From Leptospiraceae bacterium (GTDB taxonomy: Bacteria; Spirochaetota; Leptospiria; Leptospirales; Leptospiraceae): a stretch of DNA of 64,000 nt. A program made the position numbers and the translations under genes. Position 1 is the first letter of the stretch. Every line of letters begins with the position of its first letter. The notes beneath the pieces are model-generated. The model searched no databases. It was given only the letters and a program-made list of their open reading frames with translations, and was not told the DNA's origin. Positions 1 through 9,196 of the stretch are shown piece by piece. The stretch is taken from assembly GCA_016708435.1 (NCBI GenBank), contig JADJFV010000010.1, forward strand, positions 1 through 64,000, given 5' to 3'.

Positions 1-938
1 ACGTAACGGAGTAACTTATTTGCGACTTCTAGTCCAATGTTTCTTTGCGCTTCTTCTGTGCTTCCTCCAATATGGGGAGTGAGGATTACATTTGTTAGAT
101 TTTGAAGTGGACTGGTAAAAGGGTCTTTATTGGACTTAGGCTCTTCCGGAAAAACATCAATACCCGCTCCTGCGAGATGTCCTGACTTAAGGGCTGCGGC
201 TAATGCGTCTATGTCCACCACTCTACCGCGAGACAGATTTAGAACATAGGATCCTTTTTTCATTGCTGCAATTTCTTTTGCTCCTAATAGATCCATTGTT
301 TCTGGACTTTCTGGAACATGAAAACTTACAAAGTCAGCATTCTTTAGAACTTCTTCGTAAGAGTCAGCAGGCTGTGCATTTCCTAATGGAAGCTTTGTTT
401 GGATATCATAGAAAATAACTTTCATTCCGAAGGATTCAGCAAGAATAGAAACCTGTGAGCCAATATGCCCGTAACCGATAAGACCTAATGTTTTACCACG
501 CACTTCAAAACAACCGGTAGCAATTTTATTCCATTTGCCATTATGCGCATCTCTTGATTGATCTCCTGTCTTACGTGCAAGGAAAATAATCTCTGCGATC
601 ACTAGCTCTGCAACACTTCGGGTATTGCTATATGGCGCATTAAATACTGGTACGCCTTTTTTTTCTGCTTCGGAAAGATCTACTTGGTTTGTTCCAATGC
701 AGAAGCAGCCAAGTGTTAATAGTTTGTGTGCGTTCTCAAAGACTTTTTCAGTTACGTTTGTCTTGCTGCGAATTCCCAATACATGAACGTCTTTAATCGC
801 CTCACATAAATCCTCTTCCGTGTATGCATCTTTCATCAGTTTAACGGAAAAGCCATCATTCTTGAAAAGATTGAATGCATTTTCATGAATGTTTTCGAGT
901 AAGAGAATGTTTATTTTATCTTTTGGAAATGAAATCAT
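1..938 (-). CDS. serA: D-3-phosphoglycerate dehydrogenase, 3' end beyond the window
   Basis: Catalyses the first step of serine synthesis, oxidising 3-phosphoglycerate to 3-phosphohydroxypyruvate with NAD. The gene reads leftwards from an ATG at 938 and is open to the window edge, so about 312 residues are visible. Visible landmarks are the CFCIGTNQVDL and NAPYSNTRSVAEL segments, the Rossmann glycine motif GYGHIGSQ, the LSRGRVVDI segment around the catalytic Arg, and TPHIGGSTEEAQ with the catalytic His. The sequence closely follows the enterobacterial SerA type, so a C-terminal ACT regulatory domain that binds serine is expected outside the window. It stands alone here, with no serine-pathway neighbour. 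Confidence 0.93.
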   Translation of the reverse strand, partial: MISFPKDKINILLLENIHENAFNLFKNDGFSVKLMKDAYTEEDLCEAIKDVHVLGIRSKTNVTEKVFENAHKLLTLGCFCIGTNQVDLSEAEKKGVPVFNAPYSNTRSVAELVIAEIIFLARKTGDQSRDAHNGKWNKIATGCFEVRGKTLGLIGYGHIGSQVSILAESFGMKVIFYDIQTKLPLGNAQPADSYEEVLKNADFVSFHVPESPETMDLLGAKEIAAMKKGSYVLNLSRGRVVDIDALAAALKSGHLAGAGIDVFPEEPKSNKDPFTSPLQNLTNVILTPHIGGSTEEAQRNIGLEVANKLLRY

Positions 939-1027
939 AATTACTAATTTTATAAAAAGACTATTCTTGTAATTGATTTTTTCGTAACGTTATTTAATTT
1001 AAAATAAAATTAGGAGTTTGTTTTAAA

Positions 1028-1570
1028 ATGAGAAAAGTTCTTTTTTCCCAAATATTTTTTTTAAGTTTTTTGTTTTTTGTTATAAACTGCAATAGTTTGC
1101 AAGTCATACCCGAACCAAATCTAGAACAGGTAACTGTTAAATCAGAAACCATTTGCCCAGAGTTTACATGGTATTGGCCTTTTTGCACAAGAGGTAAAGC
1201 AAAAAGTTTAATGGTAAAAGGCGTTTACAATAACCTCACTGGAGATAAAAAATATTATCTAGACTACCATCTCGATATGTTAGATACCGATTTACCAGTT
1301 GGTCTTTCCGTCAATATTGATGGAACCTATTATAACCTCAAGAAGGTTTCAACAGATTACACTGACATTGTGAAATTAGAATCAGAGATAAGTTCAGAAG
1401 TAATTTCCAAAGTAAATTCTGCGAAAAACAATTTTATGCTAAGCTATTCCAATCGTAAGGATACTCACAATTTTACGCTAAGTTCAGGTGATACAAAAGA
1501 ATTTGCAAAGCAATTAAATGAAGTCATCAAAAGAGTCGTGGCACAAGAAAAATTAAAGATTGTGAATTAA
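1028..1570 (+). CDS. Putative lipoprotein of unknown function
   Basis: 180 residues. The N-terminus has two basic residues, a Phe/Leu-rich hydrophobic stretch and then VINC, a relaxed lipobox of the spirochaetal type, with the Cys near residue 21. A lipid-anchored envelope protein is therefore likely. The mature part is polar, with short alternating hydrophobic stretches suggesting beta structure, and I recognise no domain. The gene is divergent from serA and starts at an ATG with weak ribosome-binding context. It is followed by a 155-base gap holding a hairpin-type repeat. The function is unknown. Confidence 0.7.
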   Translation: MRKVLFSQIFFLSFLFFVINCNSLQVIPEPNLEQVTVKSETICPEFTWYWPFCTRGKAKSLMVKGVYNNLTGDKKYYLDYHLDMLDTDLPVGLSVNIDGTYYNLKKVSTDYTDIVKLESEISSEVISKVNSAKNNFMLSYSNRKDTHNFTLSSGDTKEFAKQLNEVIKRVVAQEKLKIVN

Positions 1571-1589
1571 AGGGAAAATTAAAAGAGAT

Positions 1590-1708
1590 TACGACCGACT
1601 TACACTGGGCTTAGTCGAATGTGTGAAAACATTCTATTGGTATCCTTAGAAAGCAACATTGAGTTTGATCAAATAAAAAAGTGTTTATTCTTCTAAGTGA
1701 GTCGGTTG
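1590..1708. repeat. Hairpin-type dispersed repeat with an AGCAACATTGAGTTTGA core
   Basis: The gap between the two lipoprotein genes is bounded by near-complementary arms, ACCGACTTAC at about 1593 and GTGAGTCGGT at about 1697. The core AGCAACATTGAGTTTGA lies inside. Related cores occur near 14876, 16318 and 51665, usually preceded by CCYTAG or CCCCAAAG. This looks like a degenerate member of a dispersed palindromic family. Boundaries are approximate. Confidence 0.5.
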
Positions 1709-1725
1709 TTACCTAACAAATAAAA

Positions 1726-2106
1726 ATGAAAAAATATCAAATCATAAATCTATTCATCGTCATCCTTTTCTATTGTCAGTCATTCCCGGGCAAACGCGCA
1801 TTAAACTTAATTTATATGAATCCCAAGAATTGTGGATTCGTTCAATTCTATAGAGATGGTAGCCTTAGATACTTTCTAGGAGATAAGTCCCAAGAAAAAT
1901 GTGCGGATAATAAAACTATGCCAGCGCCACAAATAGGCGAAATCGGAAAGTATTCTTTCAAAGAAAAAACCGGTTTAACTCCCAAGCTACTTCTTACTTC
2001 TAAAGACCAAGACTCCTTTGAAATTAGATTTGAGGAAAATATGAAGACACTCTTCATAAAAAGAAAAAATGCTTTAGACGAAGAACTCTTTGAGAGAATG
2101 AAATGA
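1726..2106 (+). CDS. Small putative lipoprotein
   Basis: 126 residues. Lys-Lys near the N-terminus is followed by a hydrophobic stretch ending LFYC at about residue 17, a plausible spirochaetal lipobox, so the protein is probably a lipid-anchored envelope protein. The mature part is short, charged and unfamiliar, with two further Cys residues that could form a disulfide. The stop codon overlaps the next ATG by four bases (ATGA), so the two are probably translationally coupled. No function can be assigned. Confidence 0.65.
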   Translation: MKKYQIINLFIVILFYCQSFPGKRALNLIYMNPKNCGFVQFYRDGSLRYFLGDKSQEKCADNKTMPAPQIGEIGKYSFKEKTGLTPKLLLTSKDQDSFEIRFEENMKTLFIKRKNALDEELFERMK

Positions 2107-2393
2107 TGTATAGAATCTCGGATGATATAGTTAATTTTCTAGAAAATAATTTTTTAGAAATGGAACCAATTCTAGATCGAATAGAAAGGTTGATTGATTT
2201 CTTAGAGGAAAATGAAGTCAAAGAATCATTCGACAGAATCATTCGGTCTGTATTGTTTCTTTCTGCGGCTAATGAAAATTTGTTCCTACAATATCTAGAA
2301 CTGGCAAGGCTTGATTATAGAGATTTAATTTATCTCGCTGAATACGAAGGCGAAAAGCAAGTTCGTGATTTCTCAGAGCCTTTTGTAAACTAG
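2103..2393 (+). CDS. Small acidic helical protein, function unknown
   Basis: 96 residues, very acidic, with heptad-like Leu/Ile spacing that suggests two or three amphipathic helices. There is no signal peptide, membrane segment or recognised motif. It overlaps the upstream lipoprotein gene by four bases and so likely forms a two-gene unit with it. Its TAG stop lies inside a CTAG that also supplies the stop of the convergent gene on the other strand. It is either a cytoplasmic partner or simply a co-transcribed orphan. Confidence 0.6.
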   Translation: MMYRISDDIVNFLENNFLEMEPILDRIERLIDFLEENEVKESFDRIIRSVLFLSAANENLFLQYLELARLDYRDLIYLAEYEGEKQVRDFSEPFVN

Positions 2394-3019
2394 TAAGCGA
2401 TGCCTACTCTCTTCTGAAATATAGCTTCTGTGCGAATGTTCTGCAAAAAGAAATCAGCAACGTCCTCTACTGCTATTCTTCTTCCATCAACGGGCAAATA
2501 ATCTATAGCCGTTCTGTAGTTGCCTGTTCGTTTATCTTCAGGCATTTCAGGAGCACAAACAAGCGTCCAATTTAATTTTGTTTTTTGCAAAGCCTCATAT
2601 ACTTTCCAATTCTCTGCAGAGACAAGCTTAAATATCTCAGGATAATTAGGACGATTTCTTCTAAGCCCATACTCCGAGTCATCTAAGATTCCTGCACCGG
2701 CTACAATAAGTATCCGCTTGATACTAGCCTTTTCCATTCCAGAAACAATATTGTTCATCCCAACGGATAACACAGAGTAGTCGGGTTTTGTAGATCGCCC
2801 ACTTAAAGCAGAGAATACTAAGTCCTTTCCAGCAATTGCATTTTCTACTTGTTCTGGATTGAATACATCTCCGGAAATTATTTCTAGATTCGAATCTGTT
2901 AGTTTTATTTTACTTCTATCTCGAACAAAAGCGGTTACTTTGTATTTGTCGGAAAGGGCATATTCGATAAGCCTTGTTCCTACACGACCACTAGCACCGA
3001 AGATAATAAGTTTATTCAT
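2390..3019 (-). CDS. NAD(P)-dependent oxidoreductase, NmrA/atypical SDR family
   Basis: 209 residues. It starts MNKLIIFGASGRVGTRL, the glycine-rich GxxGxxG dinucleotide site of atypical short-chain dehydrogenases, and continues with FVRDRSKI and a DVFNPEQV segment typical of NAD(P)H-binding domain proteins. A classical catalytic Tyr-x-x-x-Lys is not clear. Members are flavin reductase-like enzymes, epimerase-like enzymes or redox sensors, so the substrate cannot be named. It is convergent with the small acidic gene and shares the CTAG stop bases with it. A hairpin repeat of the ACCACGAAG family sits directly upstream. Confidence 0.8.
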   Translation of the reverse strand: MNKLIIFGASGRVGTRLIEYALSDKYKVTAFVRDRSKIKLTDSNLEIISGDVFNPEQVENAIAGKDLVFSALSGRSTKPDYSVLSVGMNNIVSGMEKASIKRILIVAGAGILDDSEYGLRRNRPNYPEIFKLVSAENWKVYEALQKTKLNWTLVCAPEMPEDKRTGNYRTAIDYLPVDGRRIAVEDVADFFLQNIRTEAIFQKRVGIAY

Positions 3020-3030
3020 AATGGGTTTTT

Positions 3031-3112
3031 AACCACGAAGAGCGCGAAGTTCACGAAGTTATTTAGTTTTTTCCTTCATTTATTCTTCGTGCTCTCTGTG
3101 TCCTTCGTGGTA
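3031..3112. repeat. ACCACGAAG-family inverted repeat
   Basis: The sequence starts ACCACGAAGAGCGCGAAG and ends TCCTTCGTGGTA, so the two ends can pair as ACCACGAAG with CTTCGTGGT. The inside consists of further GCGAAG/CACGAAG and CTTCGTG units. The same family occurs near 18957, 19370-19555, 48198 and 59026, always between genes or at a gene end. Confidence 0.75.
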
Positions 3113-3131
3113 GAAAAAAAAGTGTAAAGTA

Positions 3132-3172
3132 ACCCTTTGCATGGTCATAGGTAATGAGACTAAGCAAAGGGT
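3132..3172 (-). terminator. Probable terminator of the nuo operon
   Basis: ACCCTTTGC at 3132-3140 is perfectly complementary to GCAAAGGGT at 3164-3172. Read on the minus strand this stem comes just after the nuoN stop and is followed by a T-rich stretch. The loop is long (23 bases), so its strength as an intrinsic terminator is uncertain. Confidence 0.5.
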
Positions 3173-3180
3173 GGTTTGTC

Positions 3181-4617
3181 TTATAAACTATTTGGTTGAA
3201 ATACAATCCAACTGAACAATACGAACAAAAGAGAAATTACAGTTGCAAAGGAAAGTCCAAAGCTTGGCTCTAGTGCTTCCGTTGCTGCTTCTCCCTTATC
3301 TTCTGTCATGAAGGCAGATACAGTTACTCGTAAGTAATAGTAAATCGCAATCGCTGAATTGATTACACCAATAATCAGTAAGAAGCGATTTAGAACTTGA
3401 TCTGACTCTGCAATTTTTTGGAATAAGAATAGCTTTGTCCAGAATCCGCCTAATGGTGGTATACCGCCAAGCGAAAAGAAGATAGCAAGTAATCCTACTG
3501 CGGTTAATGGCTTTTTGCCTGCAAGGTATTTAATGGAATTGTAGGTTATGATATACTTTCCATTTTCCAGATAAGCAATCATAGCAAACGCAGCAATGTT
3601 CATGAAGGAATACATGATTAAATAATAAATCACTTCCATCTTAGCACCGCAAACAATCCCTGCGACTACGTAGCCCGCATGGGAAATAGAAGAATACGCC
3701 AAAACTCTTTTGAGATTGTCTTGTTGTAATGCAAACACGTTCCCCAAAGTCATAGAAAGAGCAGCAATTCCACCAATTAAATACATCCAAACACTTGGAG
3801 TCTCTCCGACTGGAATGTATTGAAAGATAATAAGCATTAACCCCATTGCTGCGGCTTTAGGACCTGATGCCATAAATCCAGTAATAGTAGTAAGAGCACC
3901 TTCATACACATCAGGAGTCCAAGAATGAAACGGAGCCAGAGCTACTTTGAAGCAAACACCTACAAGAAATAGTCCAAGTCCAACCTTAGTATACATTGGA
4001 ATCTCGCCGCCCTGTGTGAGAGGTCTAAGTGCAACGCCCAATTGAGTAGATCCACTTCCTCCAAATAAAAAAGCAATCCCCATAAGCATAAACCCAGAAG
4101 TAAATGCACCGAGCAGGAAATACTTAAGAGTAGCCTCTAAGCTTCCCATTTCATTGTGTGCCATTCCGATTAATACATAAAGGCTAATCGAAAGTAGCTC
4201 TAATCCAACAAAGATAACAATTAGATCAGTGCCACTAGTCATAAAGAACATTCCCGAAACAGCAAATAGCATTAGCGGATAGAATTCAGGAAATGTAATT
4301 CCATGTTGGTTTAGTGTGCGGGGAGAAGCAATTACAGTCAAGAACGCTGTTACCATGTAGATGACATTTAGCCACATAGAGATTTCGTTTATTCCAATTT
4401 GGTTGTTAAAGAAAAGTCCTTTTCCCGGAGTTGTATTGTAGTTATAAATCACAGCATACAAAGCCGCCAAGAGGCTAATCCCTGTTAGGTAACGAATCAC
4501 TCTATGATCGTTAGAATGAAAAATAAATTGAGTTAACAAAAAGAACAACCCAACGCTACAAAGTATGAGCGCAGGTAAAATAGAAAGTAGATCGTTTGTA
4601 TTAGGAGTAAATACCAT
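3181..4617 (-). CDS. nuoN: NADH-quinone oxidoreductase subunit N
   Basis: 478-residue polytopic inner-membrane subunit, one of three antiporter-like proton-pumping subunits of complex I. It has about 14 predicted membrane helices. The conserved antiporter segments are visible: GLELLSISLYVLIG with the key Glu, then KVALAPFHSWTPDVYEG and LKRVLAYSSISHAGY with conserved Lys residues. Its ATG overlaps the nuoM stop (TAATG), which couples translation. It is the last gene of the operon. Length and motifs are normal for NuoN. Confidence 0.97.
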   Translation of the reverse strand: MVFTPNTNDLLSILPALILCSVGLFFLLTQFIFHSNDHRVIRYLTGISLLAALYAVIYNYNTTPGKGLFFNNQIGINEISMWLNVIYMVTAFLTVIASPRTLNQHGITFPEFYPLMLFAVSGMFFMTSGTDLIVIFVGLELLSISLYVLIGMAHNEMGSLEATLKYFLLGAFTSGFMLMGIAFLFGGSGSTQLGVALRPLTQGGEIPMYTKVGLGLFLVGVCFKVALAPFHSWTPDVYEGALTTITGFMASGPKAAAMGLMLIIFQYIPVGETPSVWMYLIGGIAALSMTLGNVFALQQDNLKRVLAYSSISHAGYVVAGIVCGAKMEVIYYLIMYSFMNIAAFAMIAYLENGKYIITYNSIKYLAGKKPLTAVGLLAIFFSLGGIPPLGGFWTKLFLFQKIAESDQVLNRFLLIIGVINSAIAIYYYLRVTVSAFMTEDKGEAATEALEPSFGLSFATVISLLFVLFSWIVFQPNSL

Positions 4618-6326
4618 TACTTCTTCTCCTCTGTTACAGGTGTTTTTGGTTCTGGAGTAGGCTCTGGAGGCAATGGATTCACATTCACAGGAGCCGGTCC
4701 AAGTTTAGGATTTACGTTTAGGAGAGCATACTGAGTAGTATACCCAGCGAGTCTTTCTTCGAATGACTTCGGAGCTTTTCCTAAAGAGTTATAATCCTCT
4801 GTTAATACAAGTTTCTTGCCTTGCTCTAGATTGGTTCTTTCTCCAATCGCTTGCACGGATGCAGAGTTTAAATATACTCTAGCACTTGGCTCTAAGTATT
4901 TCATAAATGTTTGTGGGTAAACACCAAACCAGAATATCAAGATGACCATCGGGACTAAGACGAAAATTTCTCTTGCGTTTAAGTCAGATAGTAATTCGTT
5001 TTCTTTGTTTGTGATTTCTCCGAAGAGGAAACGCTTTGTAAACCACAACAAGTAACATGCAGCCCAGACAACTCCGCTTCCTGCTATAACACCAAGAACA
5101 ACGTTTACTTTGAGTGTTCCAAGTAGCACTAAGAACTCACCCACAAATCCGTTCATTCCAGGAAGACCAACAGAAGATAACATAGCAATCATAAAGAAAG
5201 TTGCAAACAGTGGAACAATCTTCGCAATCCCACCGTAATCCGCTATCATACGAGTATGAGTTCTTTCGTAAATCATACCAATCATTAAGAAGAGCATTCC
5301 AGTTGACACCCCGTGGTTAATCATTTGGATCATTCCACCGAGAACTCCTTCTTCCGTAAATGTCATTAGACCGAGTAAACAAAATCCCAAGTGGGATACG
5401 GAAGAGTATGCGATGAGTTTTTTTCCGTCTTTTTGCACCATTGCAACGAGTGCGCCATATACAATTCCAATCACGCAGAAAATCATGATTAGCCCCTGAT
5501 ACTCAAGGGATACGATTGGAAAAAACGGAATACAAAAACGAATAAACCCGTAAGTTCCCATCTTTAAGAGAACACCGGCAAGTATTACAGAGCCAGCAGT
5601 GGGAGCTTCTGTATGCGCATCTGGTAACCAGGTATGAACCGGAAATACCGGAATCTTAATTGCAAAACTAATTGCGAAAGCAAAGAATAAAAATCCCTGT
5701 AGTGCAGGTGAGAAATTTGCAAACGACTTTGTAGAAAGGGATTCGATTGTGATATCACCTGTCTTAAAGTAGATAATCAAAATTGCCGCAAGCATTAAAA
5801 CTGAGCCTGCCATCGTGTAGATGAAGAACTTGATTGCCGCATACAGTCTATTTTCCCCACCCCAAATACCGATGAGAAGTGCCATTGGTATTAACATCAA
5901 TTCCCAGAAAACGTAGAATAATACTAAGTTAGCCGAAGCAAATACTCCAAGCACTCCAATCTCTAAAAATAAAAGTGCTATGTAGAATTCTTTGAGTCGT
6001 TTGTGAATGTATGTCCAAGAAGCAACACTGGAAATAAAAAACAAAAAGGAAGTTAATACAAATAATAGTAAAGCAACTCCATCGAGTCCAAAGTGGTAGT
6101 CTATTACCAATTTGCCGGAACTCATCCAATTTGGAATTCTATGCACAAATTGAAGCGCTGAACTATTTGTATTAAAATACCACATTAAAGGAGCACTTAA
6201 AACAAATGTAATTAAAGTAATGATGGCACTCGTCCATTTGATATGCTCTTCTTCTTTTAAGAAGGAAAGAATGGCAATTCCGAGGAGTGGTGAAAAGATA
6301 ACCAAGGATAAAATTGATTCTGGCAT
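4617..6326 (-). CDS. nuoM: NADH-quinone oxidoreductase subunit M
   Basis: 569 residues. It is the second antiporter-like subunit of complex I, with about 14 membrane helices. FYVFWELMLIPMALLIG carries the essential Glu, and IKIPVFPVHTWLPDAHTEAPT and KKLIAYSSVSHLGF are the conserved half-channel segments. NuoM is normally about 500 residues; here roughly 70 extra residues follow the last helix and end in a Pro-rich, charged tail (LPPEPTPEPKTPVTEEKK). The tail looks soluble and disordered. Its stop overlaps the nuoN start by one base. Confidence 0.97.
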   Translation of the reverse strand: MPESILSLVIFSPLLGIAILSFLKEEEHIKWTSAIITLITFVLSAPLMWYFNTNSSALQFVHRIPNWMSSGKLVIDYHFGLDGVALLLFVLTSFLFFISSVASWTYIHKRLKEFYIALLFLEIGVLGVFASANLVLFYVFWELMLIPMALLIGIWGGENRLYAAIKFFIYTMAGSVLMLAAILIIYFKTGDITIESLSTKSFANFSPALQGFLFFAFAISFAIKIPVFPVHTWLPDAHTEAPTAGSVILAGVLLKMGTYGFIRFCIPFFPIVSLEYQGLIMIFCVIGIVYGALVAMVQKDGKKLIAYSSVSHLGFCLLGLMTFTEEGVLGGMIQMINHGVSTGMLFLMIGMIYERTHTRMIADYGGIAKIVPLFATFFMIAMLSSVGLPGMNGFVGEFLVLLGTLKVNVVLGVIAGSGVVWAACYLLWFTKRFLFGEITNKENELLSDLNAREIFVLVPMVILIFWFGVYPQTFMKYLEPSARVYLNSASVQAIGERTNLEQGKKLVLTEDYNSLGKAPKSFEERLAGYTTQYALLNVNPKLGPAPVNVNPLPPEPTPEPKTPVTEEKK

Positions 6327-6328
6327 GG

Positions 6329-8275
6329 TTAAAATCCTCCGTAAAGTAATACAACTAAAATGGCAATGGTTCCAATAACTATCGAGAGCGCATAATCACC
6401 TACTATCCCCGTTTGAATCTTACGGAAGATTTCAGAAATATGCATAAAGAATTTTCCAACTCCCACGACTAGTCCATCAATCAGAGCCTTGTCTACAGTT
6501 GCAGACAACCAATCTGACATTCTAAGAAGCGGCTTAATAATAGTAGCCTCATAGATTTCGTCTACATAATACTTATTGTAAACAACTTTTGTGAATCCTT
6601 TAAATCCCTCGTCAGAAGGAGGAACAGATTGTTTAATCTGGAATACAAAGTAGGAAAGAATAATCCCTGTTAGCGCCACGCAAATGGAAACAACAAGTAG
6701 AATTAACTCAGTCGATTCAGACATATGATGAGGCTCAGCAGTTATCTTCCAAGCAACTTCTACAATTTCTTTTCCGGGTGCAAAGATTGGTTTGAAGTAG
6801 TCAGTTAAGAAATGAGTTCCTCCAAAGAACAGGTGAGGCATTTGAATAAGCCCAGCACCCGCTGCACCAATCGCAAGAATCACAAGAGGAAGAGTAATCG
6901 TCCAAGGTGATTCATGTAAATGCTCTTTGACATGATGATCGATTCTTTCTTTTCCGTAGAAAGTTAAGAATACTAAACGGAACATATAGAATGCTGTGCA
7001 AAAAGCACCTGCAAGTCCAATCGCCCAAATTACATGTCCAATTCCGTGATGACCAAATGCTTTTTCTAATATTAAATCTTTTGAGAAAAATCCACTAAAC
7101 GGAGGAATACCGCTAATCGCTAAAGTTCCAATCATGAAGGTAATCCATGTTATCTTCATATAGCCTTTTAGATTTCCCATATTTCTCATGTCTTGTTCGT
7201 GGTGCATTGCGTGAATCACAGAACCAGAACCAAGGAACATGAGCGCTTTGAAAAATGCGTGAGTCATTAAATGAAACATTCCTGCTTCATAAGCCCCAAC
7301 GCCCATCGCAAGAAACATATATCCGAGTTGCGATACAGTCGAGTAAGCGAGAACTTTTTTAATATCAGTTTGAAATAAACCAATCGTAGCCGCAAAGAAT
7401 GCAGTCACTGCACCGGTAATTGCAATGTAATTACTCGTAATCTCCGCTGCTAAGAAGATTGGATTCAAGCGGGCAATCATGAATACCCCCGCAGTCACCA
7501 TCGTTGCCGCGTGAATGAGTGCAGATACAGGAGTCGGACCTGCCATCGCATCTGGAAGCCAAACATACAATGGAATTTGAGCTGACTTTCCAATTGCTCC
7601 AATGAAGAAAGCAAGTGCTACATAGTTAATGATTTCTTTAAATGGAATCGCAGCAGGCATTGCAGCCATGATGTCTACATATTTTACAGAGCCTAAATAC
7701 CAATAGGTCAGAATAATTCCAACAGCAAATCCAACGTCTCCTATACGGTTAGTGATGAATGCTTTCATCCCAGCATTAGCGGCTGACGTTTTGTGATAGT
7801 CAAATCCTATGAGTAGGTAAGAGCAAAGACCCACACCTTCCCAACCTAGAAACATCAAAACAAGATTATCCGCTAGAACTAGATTTAACATCGAGAAGAT
7901 GAATAAGTTCAGATAAGCAAAGAAGCGATTGAATCCACCATCGCCATGCATATAACCCGCGCTGTAAATATGAATCAAAGATCCAATCCCAGTTATGATA
8001 AGAGTCATATACAAAGAAAGTTGGTCTACTTGATAAGCGAAGTCTACTTGAAAAGCGCCAGCATGTATCCACGGAAGTAAAGTGAATAAATGAGGAGCGT
8101 TATTCGACATAGGGTGATAAGCTGTGAGAGAACCAAGTGTGATGAAAAACGGAATTAAGACCGCACTTGTTCCGATAATCGCCGCAGCCGTATTTGGCAT
8201 TTTGCGATAATGAATCCCATTGACTAAAAATCCAATGAGAGGTAATAAAACTACAAGAGGAAAGTATTCTAACAT
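6329..8275 (-). CDS. nuoL: NADH-quinone oxidoreductase subunit L
   Basis: 648 residues, the most distal antiporter-like pumping subunit of complex I. Visible are the N-terminal helix bundle, FLGWEGVGLCSYLLIGF with the conserved Glu, and SAQIPLYVWLPDAMAGPTPVSALIHAATMV, a signature of NuoL. The long C-terminal region with the lateral amphipathic helix and final membrane anchor appears present given the full length. It is spaced two bases from nuoM and four from nuoK. Confidence 0.97.
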   Translation of the reverse strand: MLEYFPLVVLLPLIGFLVNGIHYRKMPNTAAAIIGTSAVLIPFFITLGSLTAYHPMSNNAPHLFTLLPWIHAGAFQVDFAYQVDQLSLYMTLIITGIGSLIHIYSAGYMHGDGGFNRFFAYLNLFIFSMLNLVLADNLVLMFLGWEGVGLCSYLLIGFDYHKTSAANAGMKAFITNRIGDVGFAVGIILTYWYLGSVKYVDIMAAMPAAIPFKEIINYVALAFFIGAIGKSAQIPLYVWLPDAMAGPTPVSALIHAATMVTAGVFMIARLNPIFLAAEITSNYIAITGAVTAFFAATIGLFQTDIKKVLAYSTVSQLGYMFLAMGVGAYEAGMFHLMTHAFFKALMFLGSGSVIHAMHHEQDMRNMGNLKGYMKITWITFMIGTLAISGIPPFSGFFSKDLILEKAFGHHGIGHVIWAIGLAGAFCTAFYMFRLVFLTFYGKERIDHHVKEHLHESPWTITLPLVILAIGAAGAGLIQMPHLFFGGTHFLTDYFKPIFAPGKEIVEVAWKITAEPHHMSESTELILLVVSICVALTGIILSYFVFQIKQSVPPSDEGFKGFTKVVYNKYYVDEIYEATIIKPLLRMSDWLSATVDKALIDGLVVGVGKFFMHISEIFRKIQTGIVGDYALSIVIGTIAILVVLLYGGF

Positions 8276-8279
8276 AGTG

Positions 8280-8600
8280 CTACCATTTTAATAGATTGAT
8301 TTCATCGACATTGGAAGTTTTCTTTTGTCTGTGTATTGCAATTACGATAGCAAGACCAATGCCTGCTTCTGCCGCCGCGATTGCCATAACGAAGAATACG
8401 ATTACTTCCCCATTTACAATTGATAGAACTTTAGAAAACGCAATGAACACTAAGTTCACAGAATTTAACATCAGCTCTACCGCCATAAAAATAATTACTG
8501 CATTGCGTCTTGTAAGAACACCGAGCACCCCGATGGAAAATAAAATTCCTGCAAGAGAAAGATAATAATTAAGTGGAATTCCAGAAATATATGTTTGCAA
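8280..8600 (-). CDS. nuoK: NADH-quinone oxidoreductase subunit K (TTG start)
   Basis: 106 residues, three membrane helices, homologous to MrpC. It carries the two buried glutamates of the proton path, in FMAVELMLNSVNLVF (about residue 36) and AIAAAEAGIGLAIVIA (about residue 72). The start appears to be TTG at 8600, because a strong GGGGGAG Shine-Dalgarno sequence precedes it and the resulting length is typical of the family. It sits nine bases after nuoJ. Confidence 0.95.
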   Translation of the reverse strand: MQTYISGIPLNYYLSLAGILFSIGVLGVLTRRNAVIIFMAVELMLNSVNLVFIAFSKVLSIVNGEVIVFFVMAIAAAEAGIGLAIVIAIHRQKKTSNVDEINLLKW

Positions 8601-8609
8601 AGTCTCCCC

Positions 8610-9194
8610 CTAGCCCTTCTTTACCACGTCTTTTTTGGCTATGATGACAGCCCCAATGACAGCTACTAAAAGCAAAATAGAAATGATTTCAAATGGAAGC
8701 AGATAGTCGATGAATGTAGATGCTCCGACTGCTGCCGTGTTTCCAGTAACGGTTACTTTTGATTCTGCGCTATCGCTTAGCTTGTATTCGTAATTCGGTG
8801 AAGTGATATTTGTAATCACTGTCGGATCAGAATCCTTTGTAGCTTTGAGAGAAACTAAAAGTAAAAACGAATACGAAATCACGATTAAAACAATGATTGT
8901 CTTCTTTACGGGATTACTCCAAATTTCTTTGTGTGTTTCTTCTCTTAAATTTAAAAGCATAAGAACGAATACTACTAACACCATAATCGCTCCCGCATAA
9001 ACTAACACTTGCATGGTCGCAATAAAGACAGCGTTCATCAATGCGTAAATTCCTGCGAGAGAAAAGAAAGTAAGAACTAAGAATACAGCCGAAGCGACTG
9101 GGTTCCTATTTAATACTACTAAAAGTGCAGAGCCAACTGTCACTGCGGACAGGATCATAAATAAAATTGGTTGGATTTCAGTTAGGTTTAACAT
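8610..9194 (-). CDS. nuoJ: NADH-quinone oxidoreductase subunit J
   Basis: 194 residues, five membrane helices, part of the membrane arm linking NuoH/A to NuoK. The conserved VYAGAIMVLVVFVLMLLNL segment of helix 3, whose pi-bulge links quinone reduction to pumping, is present. A polar, Thr/Ser-rich loop of about 40 residues separates the last two helices. Spacing to nuoH is two bases. Confidence 0.96.
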   Translation of the reverse strand: MLNLTEIQPILFMILSAVTVGSALLVVLNRNPVASAVFLVLTFFSLAGIYALMNAVFIATMQVLVYAGAIMVLVVFVLMLLNLREETHKEIWSNPVKKTIIVLIVISYSFLLLVSLKATKDSDPTVITNITSPNYEYKLSDSAESKVTVTGNTAAVGASTFIDYLLPFEIISILLLVAVIGAVIIAKKDVVKKG

Positions 9195-9196
9195 AA

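Noticed and set aside
203..418. 71-codon plus-strand frame inside serA
   Set aside because: Antisense shadow of the serA coding sequence.
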